Below, in pieces: positions 1 to 25,089 of a DNA stretch of 64,000 nt. The DNA comes from Paralichthys olivaceus. Taxonomy: Eukaryota > Chordata > Actinopteri > Pleuronectiformes > Paralichthyidae. Both the position numbers and the translations under genes were made by a program. The notes below the pieces were generated by a model. It saw only the letters and a list, made by a program, of their open reading frames with translations. It had not been told where the DNA came from and ran no database searches. Numbering within the stretch: the first letter of the stretch is position 1; each line of letters begins with the position of its first letter. The DNA lies in contig NC_091093.1 in the NCBI RefSeq assembly GCF_024713975.1, positions 16,923,501 to 16,987,500 of the forward strand. The letters are read 5' to 3'.

Positions 1-498
1 TCCCCTTAACACATTCGTAAACAAGAGGAAATATTGTCCACTATTCTACTTTCCCATATTAGGTAGGTCCTAACCAACTGCAGTATATGAGTATATAAAG
101 ACTAAGATTTGAAGATAACAGATTAGTTTCGATCACCTCAGGACTGAAGCTTCATATTAACAGGGACATTATTTCAAAGCAGACTTGAAAATGCATGAAC
201 GGATCCTTTAAATATAAATGGTACAGCGCATGCGTAAAAAATAGACGCTTAACCCAGAGTTTGACTAGTCAGGTACCGTATGTGCTGCCACAGCTCGTCT
301 CTAATGGTGACGTCTGAATTTATGGTATCGACGCTTAAAGAAAATGTTATTTTAGTGTTTGAAGACGCGTTCACCGACATTTTGTCGTGAAAAAGCAGCG
401 TCTTCTCCTCTGTGACTCTTCTTTGAACGAAGCAGCGCTGCCTGACAGCTCGTATCCGGGGAAGTCCTCCCTCAGGCTCGGTGTTGCTGTGGTGGAAG
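1..498 (+). promoter_or_regulatory. cog4: cog4 upstream region and 5' UTR
   Basis: This is the sequence upstream of the cog4 start codon. It is AT-rich for about the first 220 bases and becomes CpG-richer from about 360 onward, as expected of a housekeeping promoter without a TATA box. An NRF-1-like palindrome lies at 226-235 and a YY1-like site overlaps the start codon. The transcription start cannot be placed from sequence alone. Confidence 0.4.
226..235. promoter_or_regulatory. NRF-1-like site
   Basis: The sequence GCGCATGCGT matches the NRF-1 palindrome (core GCGCATGCGC) with one mismatch. It sits about 265 bases upstream of the cog4 ATG, a typical distance for housekeeping promoters. 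Function is inferred from the motif only. Confidence 0.35.
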
Positions 499-8318
<7,820 letters not shown>

Positions 8319-9075
8319 CTCCTGAACCGGTCTGCTTGTTAACAGTGACTGTTGTGCAGCACACACCTTGTGATGCATTGCACTAAAGAGCGCCCTGCAC
8401 AATCCAGGTTTAATCCACGTTCCTGTAAATGGATGTGGGCAGGGCATGGGCAAATGGCTGGGGATTTCTTTTCTTTTTTTTACGTAGGAAACAAATGCTC
8501 ATTTTCTCTCCCAGGAGATTTCAGTCGAGTTTTCCAACTGCCCCCCTTCTGACACCCGGTTGATGTCAGTGTGTATTAGAGCTGATTTGGGGTCAGTGCT
8601 TGCGTTTACGTGGCAGGAGAATAAGTGGAAACTGTAAAATATGAGAATATTCTGCTAAATGTGTAATTAAAAGTGTGTGTGTGTAATTGTACGACAGCAG
8701 GAGTTGGAACCTTTTAACCTGTGAATGGTTCTGAGAAACGAGGACACACTGGGACTGAAGAGTGAGTGAAACAGAGCAGTAATGAACATCATACCCATTA
8801 AACTGACAGAAGCAGGTCAGACAGCTGATCCAGCCTAGTCATTCAATATATGAATAGCTCCTTGTCTGTGATGATGGAACACTTTTAACCTAATAAATTG
8901 AGAGGCACAACGGAGCGCTCCTGATCCCTGCCATCCGCCACATTTCACCAAGTGCTGCCCTAGTGCCATGTGAGACCTGTTCCCAATCTTTTATGCGTGT
9001 TTCTGACACTAAATACAAAGCTGTGTTCACCAGTTAATGAAGCATTAAAATAAAGCATTCCATTCTCATAATGTT
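8319..9075 (+). other. cog4: cog4 3' untranslated region
   Basis: No coding potential follows the TAA at 8316-8318. The region is ordinary UTR-like sequence with a candidate early AATAAA near 8891 and a stronger one at 9049-9054, so the mRNA probably ends near 9070. The gnao1 transcript on the other strand ends about 120 bases further on. Confidence 0.5.
9049..9054 (+). terminator. cog4: cog4 polyadenylation signal
   Basis: AATAAA inside ATTAAAATAAAGC, about 730 bases after the stop codon and just before the convergent gnao1 3' end. It is the last consensus hexamer before the sequence turns into the gnao1 3' UTR. Confidence 0.5.
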
Positions 9076-9208
9076 CAGCCTAATTTCCTGATATAACCTT
9101 GTTACACCTGCAGACTAAAGCAGGTCAGCGTGTGTTTAAACTCTCGCCTTCTCCGGCGAAATCAGACTCAAAGACCACGGACACTGGGCTCGTTAGGAAA
9201 AATGTGGC

Positions 9209-9214
9209 TTTAAT
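9209..9214 (-). terminator. gnao1: Candidate gnao1 polyadenylation signal
   Basis: ATTAAA on the minus strand (TTTAAT on plus). It is the most distal common variant hexamer before the cog4 3' end, and would place the gnao1 cleavage site near 9190. Confidence 0.35.
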
Positions 9215-10189
9215 GTAAACACAACATTCGATTGGCTCAGCACAAACATTCCACATGAGAGCAACCAATAAACTACCGAATAGGATGGGGGTGCAGCACA
9301 AAAACATTCACAGTAAAAAAAAAATCTGGTATAATCATAATATATATATATACAGTACGGTGCTTTTAAGGTGAAGATGGAGATAGGATATGGGGATTGA
9401 TATGTGACAGGGAAGAGTATACAGGCATGGGAGGAGGAATTCCTGGGTGCACAGGTGAAAATGGAGAGTTGTGAGAAGAGAAACATGACAGACAGGGGAT
9501 GATGGTTCCCTGTTTACTGATCAGGGGAGAAAAGAGTTTTAAATAAAAATCCCAACTCCCCAGACAGGCTGCCTCAAATAAAATTGTTCTCCTTGTGCAG
9601 TCTTCTATTTCTACACAGATTCACATCAAAGGGGTAAAAGCACCACATAGAGAACAAGATGTCATTGGAGAGCTGCTTTCTACCCTCTGAACCTTAGACA
9701 GGTAATCGTGGTACCCCAGTTTTTAATGACAGGAAATAAATATGTGGCACGGGATATCAGGAGGTAGGAGGAGGCATGTCGGGCATGAGGGTTAATTACA
9801 TAAATCATTCGATGATGATAAAATCTTATATTTTAAATCTTAAATAATAAGGGTTCATAGTGTGAGCTGTGATTCCAACCCAGTTGTTCTCAGATGGTTG
9901 GCACCATGATTTTTTTTTTTTTTTTTACTTTTTTCAATTTCATTGGCTGATTGTTTCCTCATTCTATAGGCGGCCAATGGAAGTGGGCAGCCACTCTGAA
10001 CAGAAGAATCGTCTCTTTCATTATGTTTTGAGTAAAGAGAGAAGACCTGCAGGCTGCTCAGTCATGTGTGGGACCAAAGGAGCGGCAAGCTTTGTCCAGC
10101 CTGAAAGTTAAAATAGCCTCCTTCTTTCCAGCCACAATCCTCAGCCACGAGTACAGCACCTCCCCAACATCACAACCATCTCCTCCACC

Positions 10190-10191
<2 letters not shown>

Positions 10192-10270
<79 letters not shown>

Positions 10271-10321
10271 ACACACACAAACAAACACACACACACACAT
10301 ACACACGCACACATACACACA
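10192..10321. repeat. (CA)n microsatellite in the gnao1 3' UTR
   Basis: About 70 bases of pure CA followed by about 55 bases interrupted by TACA, CAAACA and CGCA variants. Read on the gnao1 strand this is a TG repeat in the 3' UTR. Both strands give open but meaningless His/Thr or Cys/Val frames. Confidence 0.95.
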
Positions 10322-10779
10322 GCAGCTCTTCAAATGGAGCACCAGAGGTTGTATTCAGTGGTGCAGATGTCAATGCCTCGAGACTTGTACATAAAAAAAA
10401 AACCATCACATAAAGAATGAGACAATATTCAACATTGTGCTTAAAAAAATGGTGCCCGTTCCCCGTGATGTATTTTCTGGCCTGTGAGAGCTGCGACTCC
10501 TGTGTCGTTCCGGTTGTTGACACATTCATCAACGAAACATGAAACATTCAGCTCAAAAATCACATTTTGATATGACAAAAAAACTGGGGCTGTGTACGGA
10601 AATAAAAAAAGAGACAAAGGGGAGAAATCATGGCAATAAATCCAGTGTGGTGTCTGACGGCAGCTCTTTGGGTCCATTCGGACGTGTAGAATTACATATT
10701 TTATGTGTTTAAGTATCATCAAAATTATCATTATTAACACCTCATACTCTCCATGACAACCTCTGTGCTTGGCCAGGCC

Positions 10780-16443
<5,664 letters not shown>

Positions 16444-16631
16444 CTACCTCCGCGCGGTCCGCTACAGCATTAGGCCCGGATTGAGGGCAGAAGAGCCGGG
16501 ATCCGCAGACGCTCCTTCCTCCGTGACTCCGAGAGTGTGTCTCGCACCGTCCCTAGCTCTGAGGGGGTTGGGGGGTGGGGTCGTTGTGCTCGAGCCTGCG
16601 GGGTTGGGGTTGTTGTTAGGTGGGGAGGGGG

Positions 16632-16676
<45 letters not shown>
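16632..16676. repeat. (CT)n microsatellite
   Basis: CT dinucleotides with one TTT interruption, about 260 bases upstream of the gnao1 start codon. On the gene strand this is a GA tract. Confidence 0.95.
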
Positions 16677-16853
16677 ATAGGGCGGCGCTGATGAAGATGA
16701 TGATGATGAAGGTGGTGATGGTGATGATGATGATGACAGGGAGCGCGAGCGGTTTCATCGCATATGTTCACGAAGGAAGGCAGGAGGGGCGCGAGAGCAC
16801 GAGCAGAGTGCACGGCTGTCCGCGCGAGACTCACCTACCGCAGACAATCTGTG

Positions 16854-16861
16854 TGACGTCA
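16854..16861. promoter_or_regulatory. Palindromic cAMP-response element
   Basis: TGACGTCA, the exact CREB/ATF palindrome, about 480 bases upstream of the gnao1 ATG within the CpG-rich region. A CRE suits a neuronal signalling gene, but binding is inferred from the motif alone. Confidence 0.45.
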
Positions 16862-16900
16862 GAGGGCCGAGGTTTAATCACGGCCTGTGAAAGATTATTC

Positions 16901-18421
16901 ACATTAAACAGACTTCACGTGGAAGTGATGCTCCGTCTGTTCTGTCTGTTCTGTCTGTTTTGTTTGTTCTGTCTGTTGCTGCTGCTGCTGCACACTCCTC
17001 ACCTCAATTCTGACGTTCAATCATGTCAACAGCCCGTACTGCATAGAACACAACAATATACATTTATGCTATTTTAAAAACATTTATGTAGAACATTTAG
17101 TACTTTAATATTCACTGACTTACATGACTACATCTAACACAGTCATAACATTTATCACATTTACAACTTTTCCTATGTTTAAACATTTACTACATTCAAT
17201 AGCCTGTATTTACAGCATTTACTTCATTTATGATCCTAAATTCACAAATAACCATCTTACATTTAGTACATTTACTAGCCTGCATTAACAATATTTACCA
17301 CATTAACATTTCCTACATTAACTATGCTACATTAACTATTTCTACTACCCTATATACTAGATACTTTTATCTAATAAATGTACAAGCATACATGCACTAC
17401 ATTTACATTACTATGAAAAAATTATATTTGTATTTTATCGATTTTGTCAGTTTTTATATTTGTTAATCAAGTTGAGAAGCAAAAATACAGCTTTCTGAGC
17501 AGATCTGTATGTCAATACAATGTAAATACCTGAGTGCTTAATAAGGTGCTTAAGAGTTATTTAATTCCTAAATAAAGACTACACTATACATGTGTAAATA
17601 AAGTTAATATTTATTTGAGGTACTTTTGTTTCACCTGGGTATTTAGCCTATGTTTTATTCTACTTCATGCCTGTATTCTAGTACATTTCAGAGGGAGTAA
17701 AAAGAGCATTTCCCTATGAAGCGCAGTAAAATAGAAATGAGGAATAGAATTACAGTGTTTTCAAATGACATTTTATTTGTTGTGTGTGCTTTAGTGTCCA
17801 TGTTTTCTTCCCAGTTACTTCCAGGCTCCCTGAGGTCACACTAAATTTGACCGCTCGAATAAGAAATTATGGAATAGCTACCAATCAAGTATATAAAATT
17901 ACAAAATAATTTAAAGTTAAATGGTCTTTGGTGGTCTAAATGTTTTCTACTGCCTTTTGTACATTAGTACAAAGTAAAGACACAGTATAAATATTTATTT
18001 TGCCTAAAACCATTGAACCATGACCATATTTAGACTTATTTAATTATATCAGTCAGTGTGTATAGTTGTATAATATTTTAAAGTGTAGCTCATAAATATC
18101 CCAAAATGTCAGTTTCTTCAGTAGTAGAAGGTTATAGCTGACATAAAGCAAGGTGTCTGCATGTGTGTGTTTATCATAACTTATAAAACTGTGTCTGTCT
18201 TCACTGGGGGTTGTAGAGTCAAAGCATACAGCAGAAATAAGTGTTTGTGTGTGTGTGATAAAAGCTTCTAATCCACACATCACATCTGGACGGATGCTCA
18301 AGTGGAGTAAAAAGGGGGGGTTGGGATTTTACAGTGGATTCTGAATGAAACCAGTGGAGACTCCATCCATCAGTGAATTTCCTCTTTGACAACCAGGCAG
18401 AGAGATAACACCCCCCCCCCC

Positions 18422-18498
<77 letters not shown>

Positions 18499-18700
18499 CT
18501 TAGCTCCAATCTCCACCTCTGTGACCCGAAGCTCCACAGCTTGACACACACACACACACACACACAGTAATCAGCAGTTTAATCATATGAGCGTGTGCAC
18601 GTGTGTGAGTGACAGCGAGTGATGGTAAGCAGGGAGGGAGGATTAACTTCAAATTATACCTGAGGGAATTTTGACAAAATCATTTTTTCAGTTTTAATTA
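16901..18700. other. Intergenic region between gnao1 and tradd
   Basis: No coding exon can be supported. The stretch holds a CTGTCTGTT/CTG repeat run (about 16935-16992), an AT-rich quasi-periodic segment (about 17060-17400) built from variants of ACATTTACT, and poly-C plus CA microsatellites near 18411-18566. Confidence 0.6.
18411..18495. repeat. Poly-C / (CA)n microsatellite
   Basis: A run of about 14 C followed by about 35 CA units. A shorter CA tract follows at 18545-18566. Lies in the gnao1-tradd spacer. Confidence 0.95.
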
Positions 18701-18746
18701 CATTAATGCATCAAACACAAACATGAAGATTTTTTTTCCAGAACCA

Positions 18747-18752
18747 TTTAAT
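18747..18752 (-). terminator. tradd: Candidate tradd polyadenylation signal
   Basis: ATTAAA on the minus strand, about 500 bases after the tradd stop codon. No canonical AATAAA was found nearer. Low certainty. Confidence 0.25.
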
Positions 18753-19246
18753 TTGTATGCACCCATTTTATAGAAAAAAAAATCAATAACCTTCAGTTGT
18801 TCAGAAACAAGACGACCGAACAAGTTGCATCTGTAAATCAACATATAAAGCAGAGATAAAAGAGGTAAATGATAACAGTTAAAACAGTGCATTGAACTCA
18901 TTTTGTAACAGTGATGACAGATCATTTCCTCTAAATGAAAACAATTTTACTAATAATTGAAAATCGAATCAAGATATGAATCACACAATTCTCACAGAGA
19001 TGTCAGCCTGTGTTCACACAACCTGTCCAACACACACACACACCCACACCCACACACACACGCACGCACGCACGCACGCGCACACACAGGAATGATTTTA
19101 AATGTGAAGATGACAGACATCAATCAAGAACAAACATACTGTAAATGAAAGCAGGCAGGACAGAGTCAACCACTCGTCATGTAGGGAGGACCTGTCCGCC
19201 TCAGTTTTCACGACTTGTACGTGTGGAACAAAAGCACAGGTGTGTG

Positions 19247-22200
19247 TTACTCTCTTGGCATTACGTCCAGAATATTTTCAGCCAGGCTGGTGAGTTTGCA
19301 GTCCTCCAGTGCTCTGACCAGCCGGCTCAGCTTGGCCGCTCTCCCCTCCGCCTGGATGAAGCGGCTGAGCAGCTGATAGGCTTGCTCATACAGCCCTTCT
19401 CGCTCGTGCTCGTAGGCCAGGTTGTCTATGGCCGGACCCTTCAGAGCATGGCAGCTCTTCCCCAGGGCCCTTCCTACATGTTTCCACTGACGGCCCACTC
19501 CATTAGAAAAGCTCTGAACATCTGTTGCCGTCAGCATTCGGTCCTCTGACAGGCCAAGGGATAAGGGATGAACGAAAAAAACATTAATGTAAACTGTGCT
19601 TAAGTGTGATTACATAAACAGTGTGAATGTGTAAACAGTAAACATTTTCATAATATACAACAGACTTGTTGTCCACCTTAAACTTAAAGGACATCATCAG
19701 GATTTGTTTAGGTCAGGCCTATTTGATTCATCAGAGCTTTTTCCAATGACGACAAAGCACAACATGAGTATTGTTTTTTGGGGGGGACTCAGGTAAAGTG
19801 TTACAAATTATAAAAATATGATCACCCTATAAATTAGCCTGTTTAATTTACACAACCAGCAGATCTAGAGTAACATTAAAATAATCCCTCTCCTTTTCAC
19901 ATGTTGGGCTTTTGAGGTAAAGTTCTTTCTGTACCACTGTGTTCTCCAGCTGGTCACTAACCGTGTCTGTTCTTTTGTGCAGGTGAAACCTATATAGATG
20001 TTTTGATGGCCTTCTCATTCAGTGGCCCACTTGATGGCCTATTGATATTTTCCCGATCATCCCCATTGCAAGTCCAACTACCCTGAAGACAGCTCAAAGG
20101 GTAAAAAGGTATAAAAAAGGATGCGGAAGAGAAAGACATTACTTTGAAACTGTAACTCATTGTTGAAGTAAGTGAACCAAATGGCTGCCTGATGAGGAAT
20201 CAGTTTAAAATGTATGTTATGCTTTAACAATGAGTGGAAGTAAAGAATTGCGTGTGAAATTTATAGAAATGAACTTAATCATAGTAAAACAAGAGTATGG
20301 AGATTTGATGTTAACAAATACTTTCATTATTTGACTGGTCCCACCCACGGGTTTCTATTTAACTGGATCGAGAATCTCTAACTGAAAAGCCTCTTTGATA
20401 TAGATGCTATTTTTGTCTCCACTGTGACTTCTTTCAGCTACACTCTACGGTGGAGTCTGTGAAGGACATACAAGACTAAACAGACAAATGCTCATCATGA
20501 CTCACCAAACACTTTATTCTGAAACTTGAAGCAGTTGCTGGGGACAGGAGGCTCTTCCTGTGTGATGAAGGTGGACTGTGGGGCAGGACCGAGGGCCTGA
20601 CTCTGCAGCTGCTGCTCCAGATCATCAATCTCCTCATCGCGCAGGCGCTCGGGCTGATGCAAAATGACAAAGACGCAAAAAACACAGCCAATGCAATGAA
20701 ACCTCACAGATTAAGCCATTACACAACATAGTTCTACCGCAGACATGATGTGAGACAGTCTGACATTTTCTATCTGGTGAACAAGTTGTAATTCCTGCAG
20801 CCATTATTAATTTTTTTTCTTTTAATTTTTTTTAAATTTTGAGTTTAATTTTGCTCTTTTTTGAGCAATGGTTTTCTTCGAGGTTGCGGTGCTTGTTGAT
20901 TCTGTTGTTCCTGCTCCGATTTTGTGAAATTAGTTCTCCAACATGTGGAGCCATGTTGCATCAGATATAATTCAGATATAATTCAGGAGTTTAAAGATTC
21001 TTTTATAACCTTTTCATTTACTTTTATTATAGTTGTCACAGGTGTAATCATCTTTGTTGCATTGCGGCTTTGGGGCCATATTTATGATGTTATCAAGCTA
21101 ACCTGTAATTTTAATTCAAAGGTGATCAGAGCTTAAACTTAAAAAGAAAAGGTATTCATTCATTTTATTGATATTGTGCAGGATCTATCCTGTTTTGTTG
21201 TATAGTCCTAGAAAGGACTCCTGGATCCCAAGTCAATAACAAATGACTCCAGTCATCCTATCAAAGGTAGAAAATCTTAGGTTTGTCAGTTCACACCTGG
21301 TTTTAGAGTGAATCTCAACTTCTCAATTGACCACTTCCTCCCATTAAATGCAAATATACACATACATCATTTCTGTTTGCAAAAACGAATTATGCTGTTT
21401 TTGAACAGTCTGGCTTTTTAGACAGATCAATCATCAATGTTGGTGTGTGTGTTTTGTGGGTCTGTGTTTTGGTGTTCAGCTGTGAGAGAAAGACTGGGGC
21501 CAGGAGGGTTGAGCCAATCAATGCAGCTCTACAATGAAATAAGATATTCTAATTTTTAAAAAAAGAGCAAATCAACATGTGGTAATCAGAGTTGATATTG
21601 TGTCGGTGGCCACAAGCACAAACATTGAGCAGTGTGAAAATACTGTTAGTTTATAAAACAATGTAGCAGGTTAGAGGAAGTCAGCTGAGAGGGCGGTCCC
21701 TCAAACATGGCCACATTTCAGCACCTGACTGATCACATCTCAAATGCATCCTCATCATGTACTTAGAGCTGCCCACTTGTTATTTGATCACCCAAGACTG
21801 ATGTTAATACCAGGTCTGAACACTGAGTCATTTCATCCTGATATGAATATGAATACAATGTCATCCATCTTGAAAGAAGAGGCGGAAACATGAGGAATAC
21901 CTGTGAAAGGTGGATGTGCTGTAGACAAAGTTCCAGCTTGTCTATGTAGAGGTCAAGGATGTGCGTGCTGGCCTTCAGCTGAGTTTCCAATGTCAGCTCT
22001 TGTGGCAGAGCAAAAAGCCGGCAGGCGTGTTGAGAGAGAGACTGACGCACCGCTCCGGAGCTGTAGCTCTCCAAGAACTGCTGACATGCTGCCACATCCA
22101 CAAACTTCACCTCCACCCCCAGGAAAGGATCAGCGTCATGAATCTTCAGTATCTCATAACCACCCAGACCTCCTGCAGAATCTGACAACGGGACATATTC

Positions 22201-22415
22201 CTTAATGAAAGAGACATGAGAGACAAAACATTTATGTAATAAAAAACTCTTCTGGCATGCTCACCTATAAGTGTCAGTTTGATGACTTTGAAAACGATGA
22301 ACTTTCCCTGTCGGTCTTTGTAGAGAGAGAGCAGGTTCACATTGGGACACAGCGACTGCAGAAAAATAACTGCACATCCTGTCCATGGCCCATGATCCAC
22401 AGTCTTGTCCGCCAT
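19247..22415 (-). CDS. tradd: TNFRSF1A-associated death domain protein (TRADD)
   Basis: Cytoplasmic adaptor recruited to TNF receptor 1, where it binds TRAF2 and RIPK1 and leads to NF-kB or death signalling. Coding exons: 22415-22265, 22172-21901, 20653-20506, 19545-19247, giving 870 bases (289 aa; human is 312) with all phases matching. Residues 1-141 form the N-terminal TRAF2-binding domain. Exon 3 is a linker beginning [15 protein letters not shown], matching the human PDRLRDEEL segment. Residues about 200-285 are the death domain, recognised by [31 protein letters not shown] and [19 protein letters not shown]. The ATG at 22415 is preceded by an acceptor at 22419-22420, so the 5' UTR is spliced. 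No broken motifs are evident. Confidence 0.93.
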
Positions 22416-22876
22416 ACTCTGAACGCAAAATGAGACACACATCACGCCACATAATTTCACTGGTGAGAAAACGTCAAAGAATCCTCTGTGTGAGCTGCAG
22501 ACTGAGACAACACAACTGCAAAGACACAGAGAATAGAGTGTACAGTGCTGAGGTAAAGCCAAAGAAGTGCTTGTGTCGAGTTGCTGTAAAATTACCGGGA
22601 AGAAAAATAATTATCGCCTCTTAGTTTGCTCCTCTTCACACTTTTGCCACATGTCAGTATCTGTGTTTTCTCTAACTTCAAATAGGTTAAGAGTAAAGAC
22701 CCTGTCCAGCAGCCTCCTGTCACATTGGGAGCTGTGAAGCATTAACCTACCCACCTACCTAACCCTTTGTTTCCTCAAAGGGATGCCAGGTTACTTCTCT
22801 TAGTTAAAAAGTCAGAATTTTCTGCCTTTCTGTTTTCTATCAGCTAAAATCAAACCTCTCTAATTACATCTGCTGA

Positions 22877-23190
22877 GGAGGATATGTTTTCACCTCGGTA
22901 CTTTAGTTTTTTCTATGTGAGCAAGATTACACAAAAACTACTGAACAGATAACCATGAAACTTGATGAAAGGACCTGGTATGGGTAAGAGAAGAATTAAG
23001 GAACTTTTTTCACTTTTTTTTTAACATTTTGAGATGGCGTCTTTTACAGTCTTCACCATTTTCCCAGGGAATGATTCATGGATCTTGATGAAAAATAATC
23101 AGGAATGTTTAGGGACTTATATCTATGAGTTTGTGAAATAGGAGAAGCTTGATTACACTAAAGGGGAGTGTGAGGCCATTCTATTTTTTA
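22877..23190. repeat. Degraded dispersed repeat in the tradd 5' UTR intron
   Basis: The segment contains phrases such as TTACACAAAAACTACTGAAC, CATGAAACTTGATGAAAGGA, GAATGATTCATGGATCTTGA and TTAGGGACTTATATCTATGA. I recognise these as an abundant teleost interspersed repeat of unassigned class. This copy is diverged and shortened, with no coding capacity. Confidence 0.5.
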
Positions 23191-24419
23191 TGCATTATTT
23201 CGAGACATCACTTGTGGCTTGAATTGTGATGCACGTGTTATGGACTAAAACATGAATCCATCAATCAAAAAGTTATCAATCAATTCATTACTCAACACTA
23301 AAATAATAAACATGTGATGAGAAAAACTTCTGACCGTTTCCAGTGACTTCATCACCATTACAATAAAAAACATAACCTTCTCACTGAATCCAACTGACCG
23401 AACCAGTGACGGACAGAATAGGTTTATTCCTGGAGTTAAAACCACGTCTGTCCCACTGGTTCCTGGCTGTGAACTCACTCCACCTTATCCTTTTTTAACC
23501 CAACCTCCTTTTGAAACCCTCATTACATAAAAACATGTTTAATCTCAGCTCTCCCCTCCCCCAGTCCAGCCCCTGACTCCTGCGCTCTGGATGAACCACT
23601 GAAGCCCGCCAGCTCTCTCCCTTAGTGTCGTCTCCATGCACAGGATGCACCGTGCTCTGCGTGGAAAGAGCATCCTCTGAGCTGGATTATGTACAAGTCC
23701 TCATATTCCACTAATACACAGTATGCTTGGTGACTGGCTCTACAGGAATCTCCACAACTTGGCCAGTATGTAATTATATGCTATCCTATTTACCGGTCCT
23801 CTGGAAGTATACTGTGAGATTAATTCACCAGATATACGAGGATTAAATGATCATCAGGAGCTTAAAACATATCATTTAGCTTTTGCTGCCAAAAGGCAAC
23901 ATCTAGTATTCCCTGGAGAGCTCGTTTGACATTTAGGTAAAGCAAAATAATTAATTCACACGAGAACATGCTTCAACAAATTAGTAATTTAACCTCTTTG
24001 TGATGATGTTAGATGATCTTTGACCAATCAGCATGGTGAAGGTATGCAGTATAAGGAAAGTTGAGTTTTATAAGATTACCTGCAATTTTTCTCTGCGTCA
24101 AGTAACACACAGAAAACATCAAGCAAGTAAGGTGGTATTATTTTATCACAGGAATACTGTACACCTGTAATCAATGGTTCTTTCATTAACATGAAATCTG
24201 ACTCACTTGACTGTTAACTGATGTCAAAAAACATATATAGTGTGAGACTTGTGTCTGATCAAAAGTCAATAACCAAGAGATGTTCAGATGATTTATAGGC
24301 AACAAGAATTGGAAAATATCAACATGTAACAAGCTGCTACCAAAGTGTATATTTATATGAAATATTTTTACCAAACAACTAAGAGACATCAATTATTAAG
24401 ATTCTTCATGTATATTACT

Positions 24420-24536
24420 GTGTATGCACGTATGTATGTTACTGTGTATGAATATATGTATGCTTTTATGCATGTTTGTATGTATTCATGTACGTATGTA
24501 TGTAAGTATAATCTAGAGAAGTATGTATGTATGTAT

Positions 24537-24571
<35 letters not shown>
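24420..24571. repeat. Compound (TATG)n / (TA)n microsatellite
   Basis: Imperfect TATG/GTAT tetranucleotides to about 24540, followed by about 15 TA units at 24541-24571, in the tradd 5' intron. Confidence 0.9.
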
Positions 24572-24574
<3 letters not shown>

Positions 24575-24965
24575 TGTACGTTGGGGGATGATTTCTGGGC
24601 CCAATAACACGTTTTATGATAAATGCGGCCTTGTGTAAGATGTGTTTTAATCGCTCATTTTAAAGTAGTATTGTATATTGATCGATTCAACAGCAGTCAG
24701 CAGCTGTATACTTTTATAAATCTCACTTTTCAAAGAGTTTGTGTTAAAACGTTCAAAATGTGAATGGAGTCTGGTGCTGTGTGTTTTTGTAAGCAGGCTG
24801 CGTGTGGGTGAAGCTCCCGTACAGCAGACATGACTGACGTAAAACCTCGTCCAAACACACAGATGAAGAGATCGTTCCGCAGCTAAAAGACACCGGAGCA
24901 GACACGGAGGCTGCTGTTTCCACTAAATGTGGAGAAAAACACCTTTAAAGTCGCTTCAAACTTAC

Positions 24966-25060
24966 CTTCAAACTTTTGCTTATATTGTTCACCGACGCTT
25001 CCTGTTGAGAGATCACTCCCACTGACACGCTCGGGACGTCCGGGCCTCCCATTGGCTGGA
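24966..25060 (-). other. tradd: Likely noncoding first exon of tradd
   Basis: A strong minus-strand donor (GAAG followed by GTAAGT) ends at 24966, just below a CpG-rich segment with two CCAAT boxes. It is the best partner for the acceptor immediately before the tradd start codon (exon beginning at 22418). The upstream border is approximate because the transcription start is unknown. Confidence 0.45.
25051..25055 (-). promoter_or_regulatory. CCAAT box (NF-Y type)
   Basis: The minus strand reads AGCCAATGGGAGG, a good NF-Y CCAAT box. A second CCAAT lies at 25082-25086 about 31 bases away, a spacing often seen in NF-Y promoters. Both fit a tradd promoter here. Confidence 0.45.
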
Positions 25061-25089
25061 CAGAAGTAAAAACGAGCTCTCATTGGTGG

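Larger units (their letters stand above)
9190..10779 (-). other. gnao1: gnao1 3' untranslated region
   Basis: About 1.6 kb lies between the gnao1 stop codon (10780-10782) and an ATTAAA on the minus strand at 9209-9214. It has no supported coding exon and contains a long CA/TG tract (10192-10321). No alternative GoB-type terminal exons can be seen here. Confidence 0.45.

Noticed and set aside
10058-10547. ORFs of alternating Cys-Val or Thr-His residues
   Set aside because: Translations of the CA/TG microsatellite in the gnao1 3' UTR, not proteins. The same applies to the ORFs at 18219-18563 and 58401-58676.
16481-17077. 198-codon plus-strand ORF upstream of gnao1
   Set aside because: It runs through a CT microsatellite, GATGAT triplets and CTGTCTGTT repeats in the gnao1 promoter; it is low-complexity with no homology I recognise.
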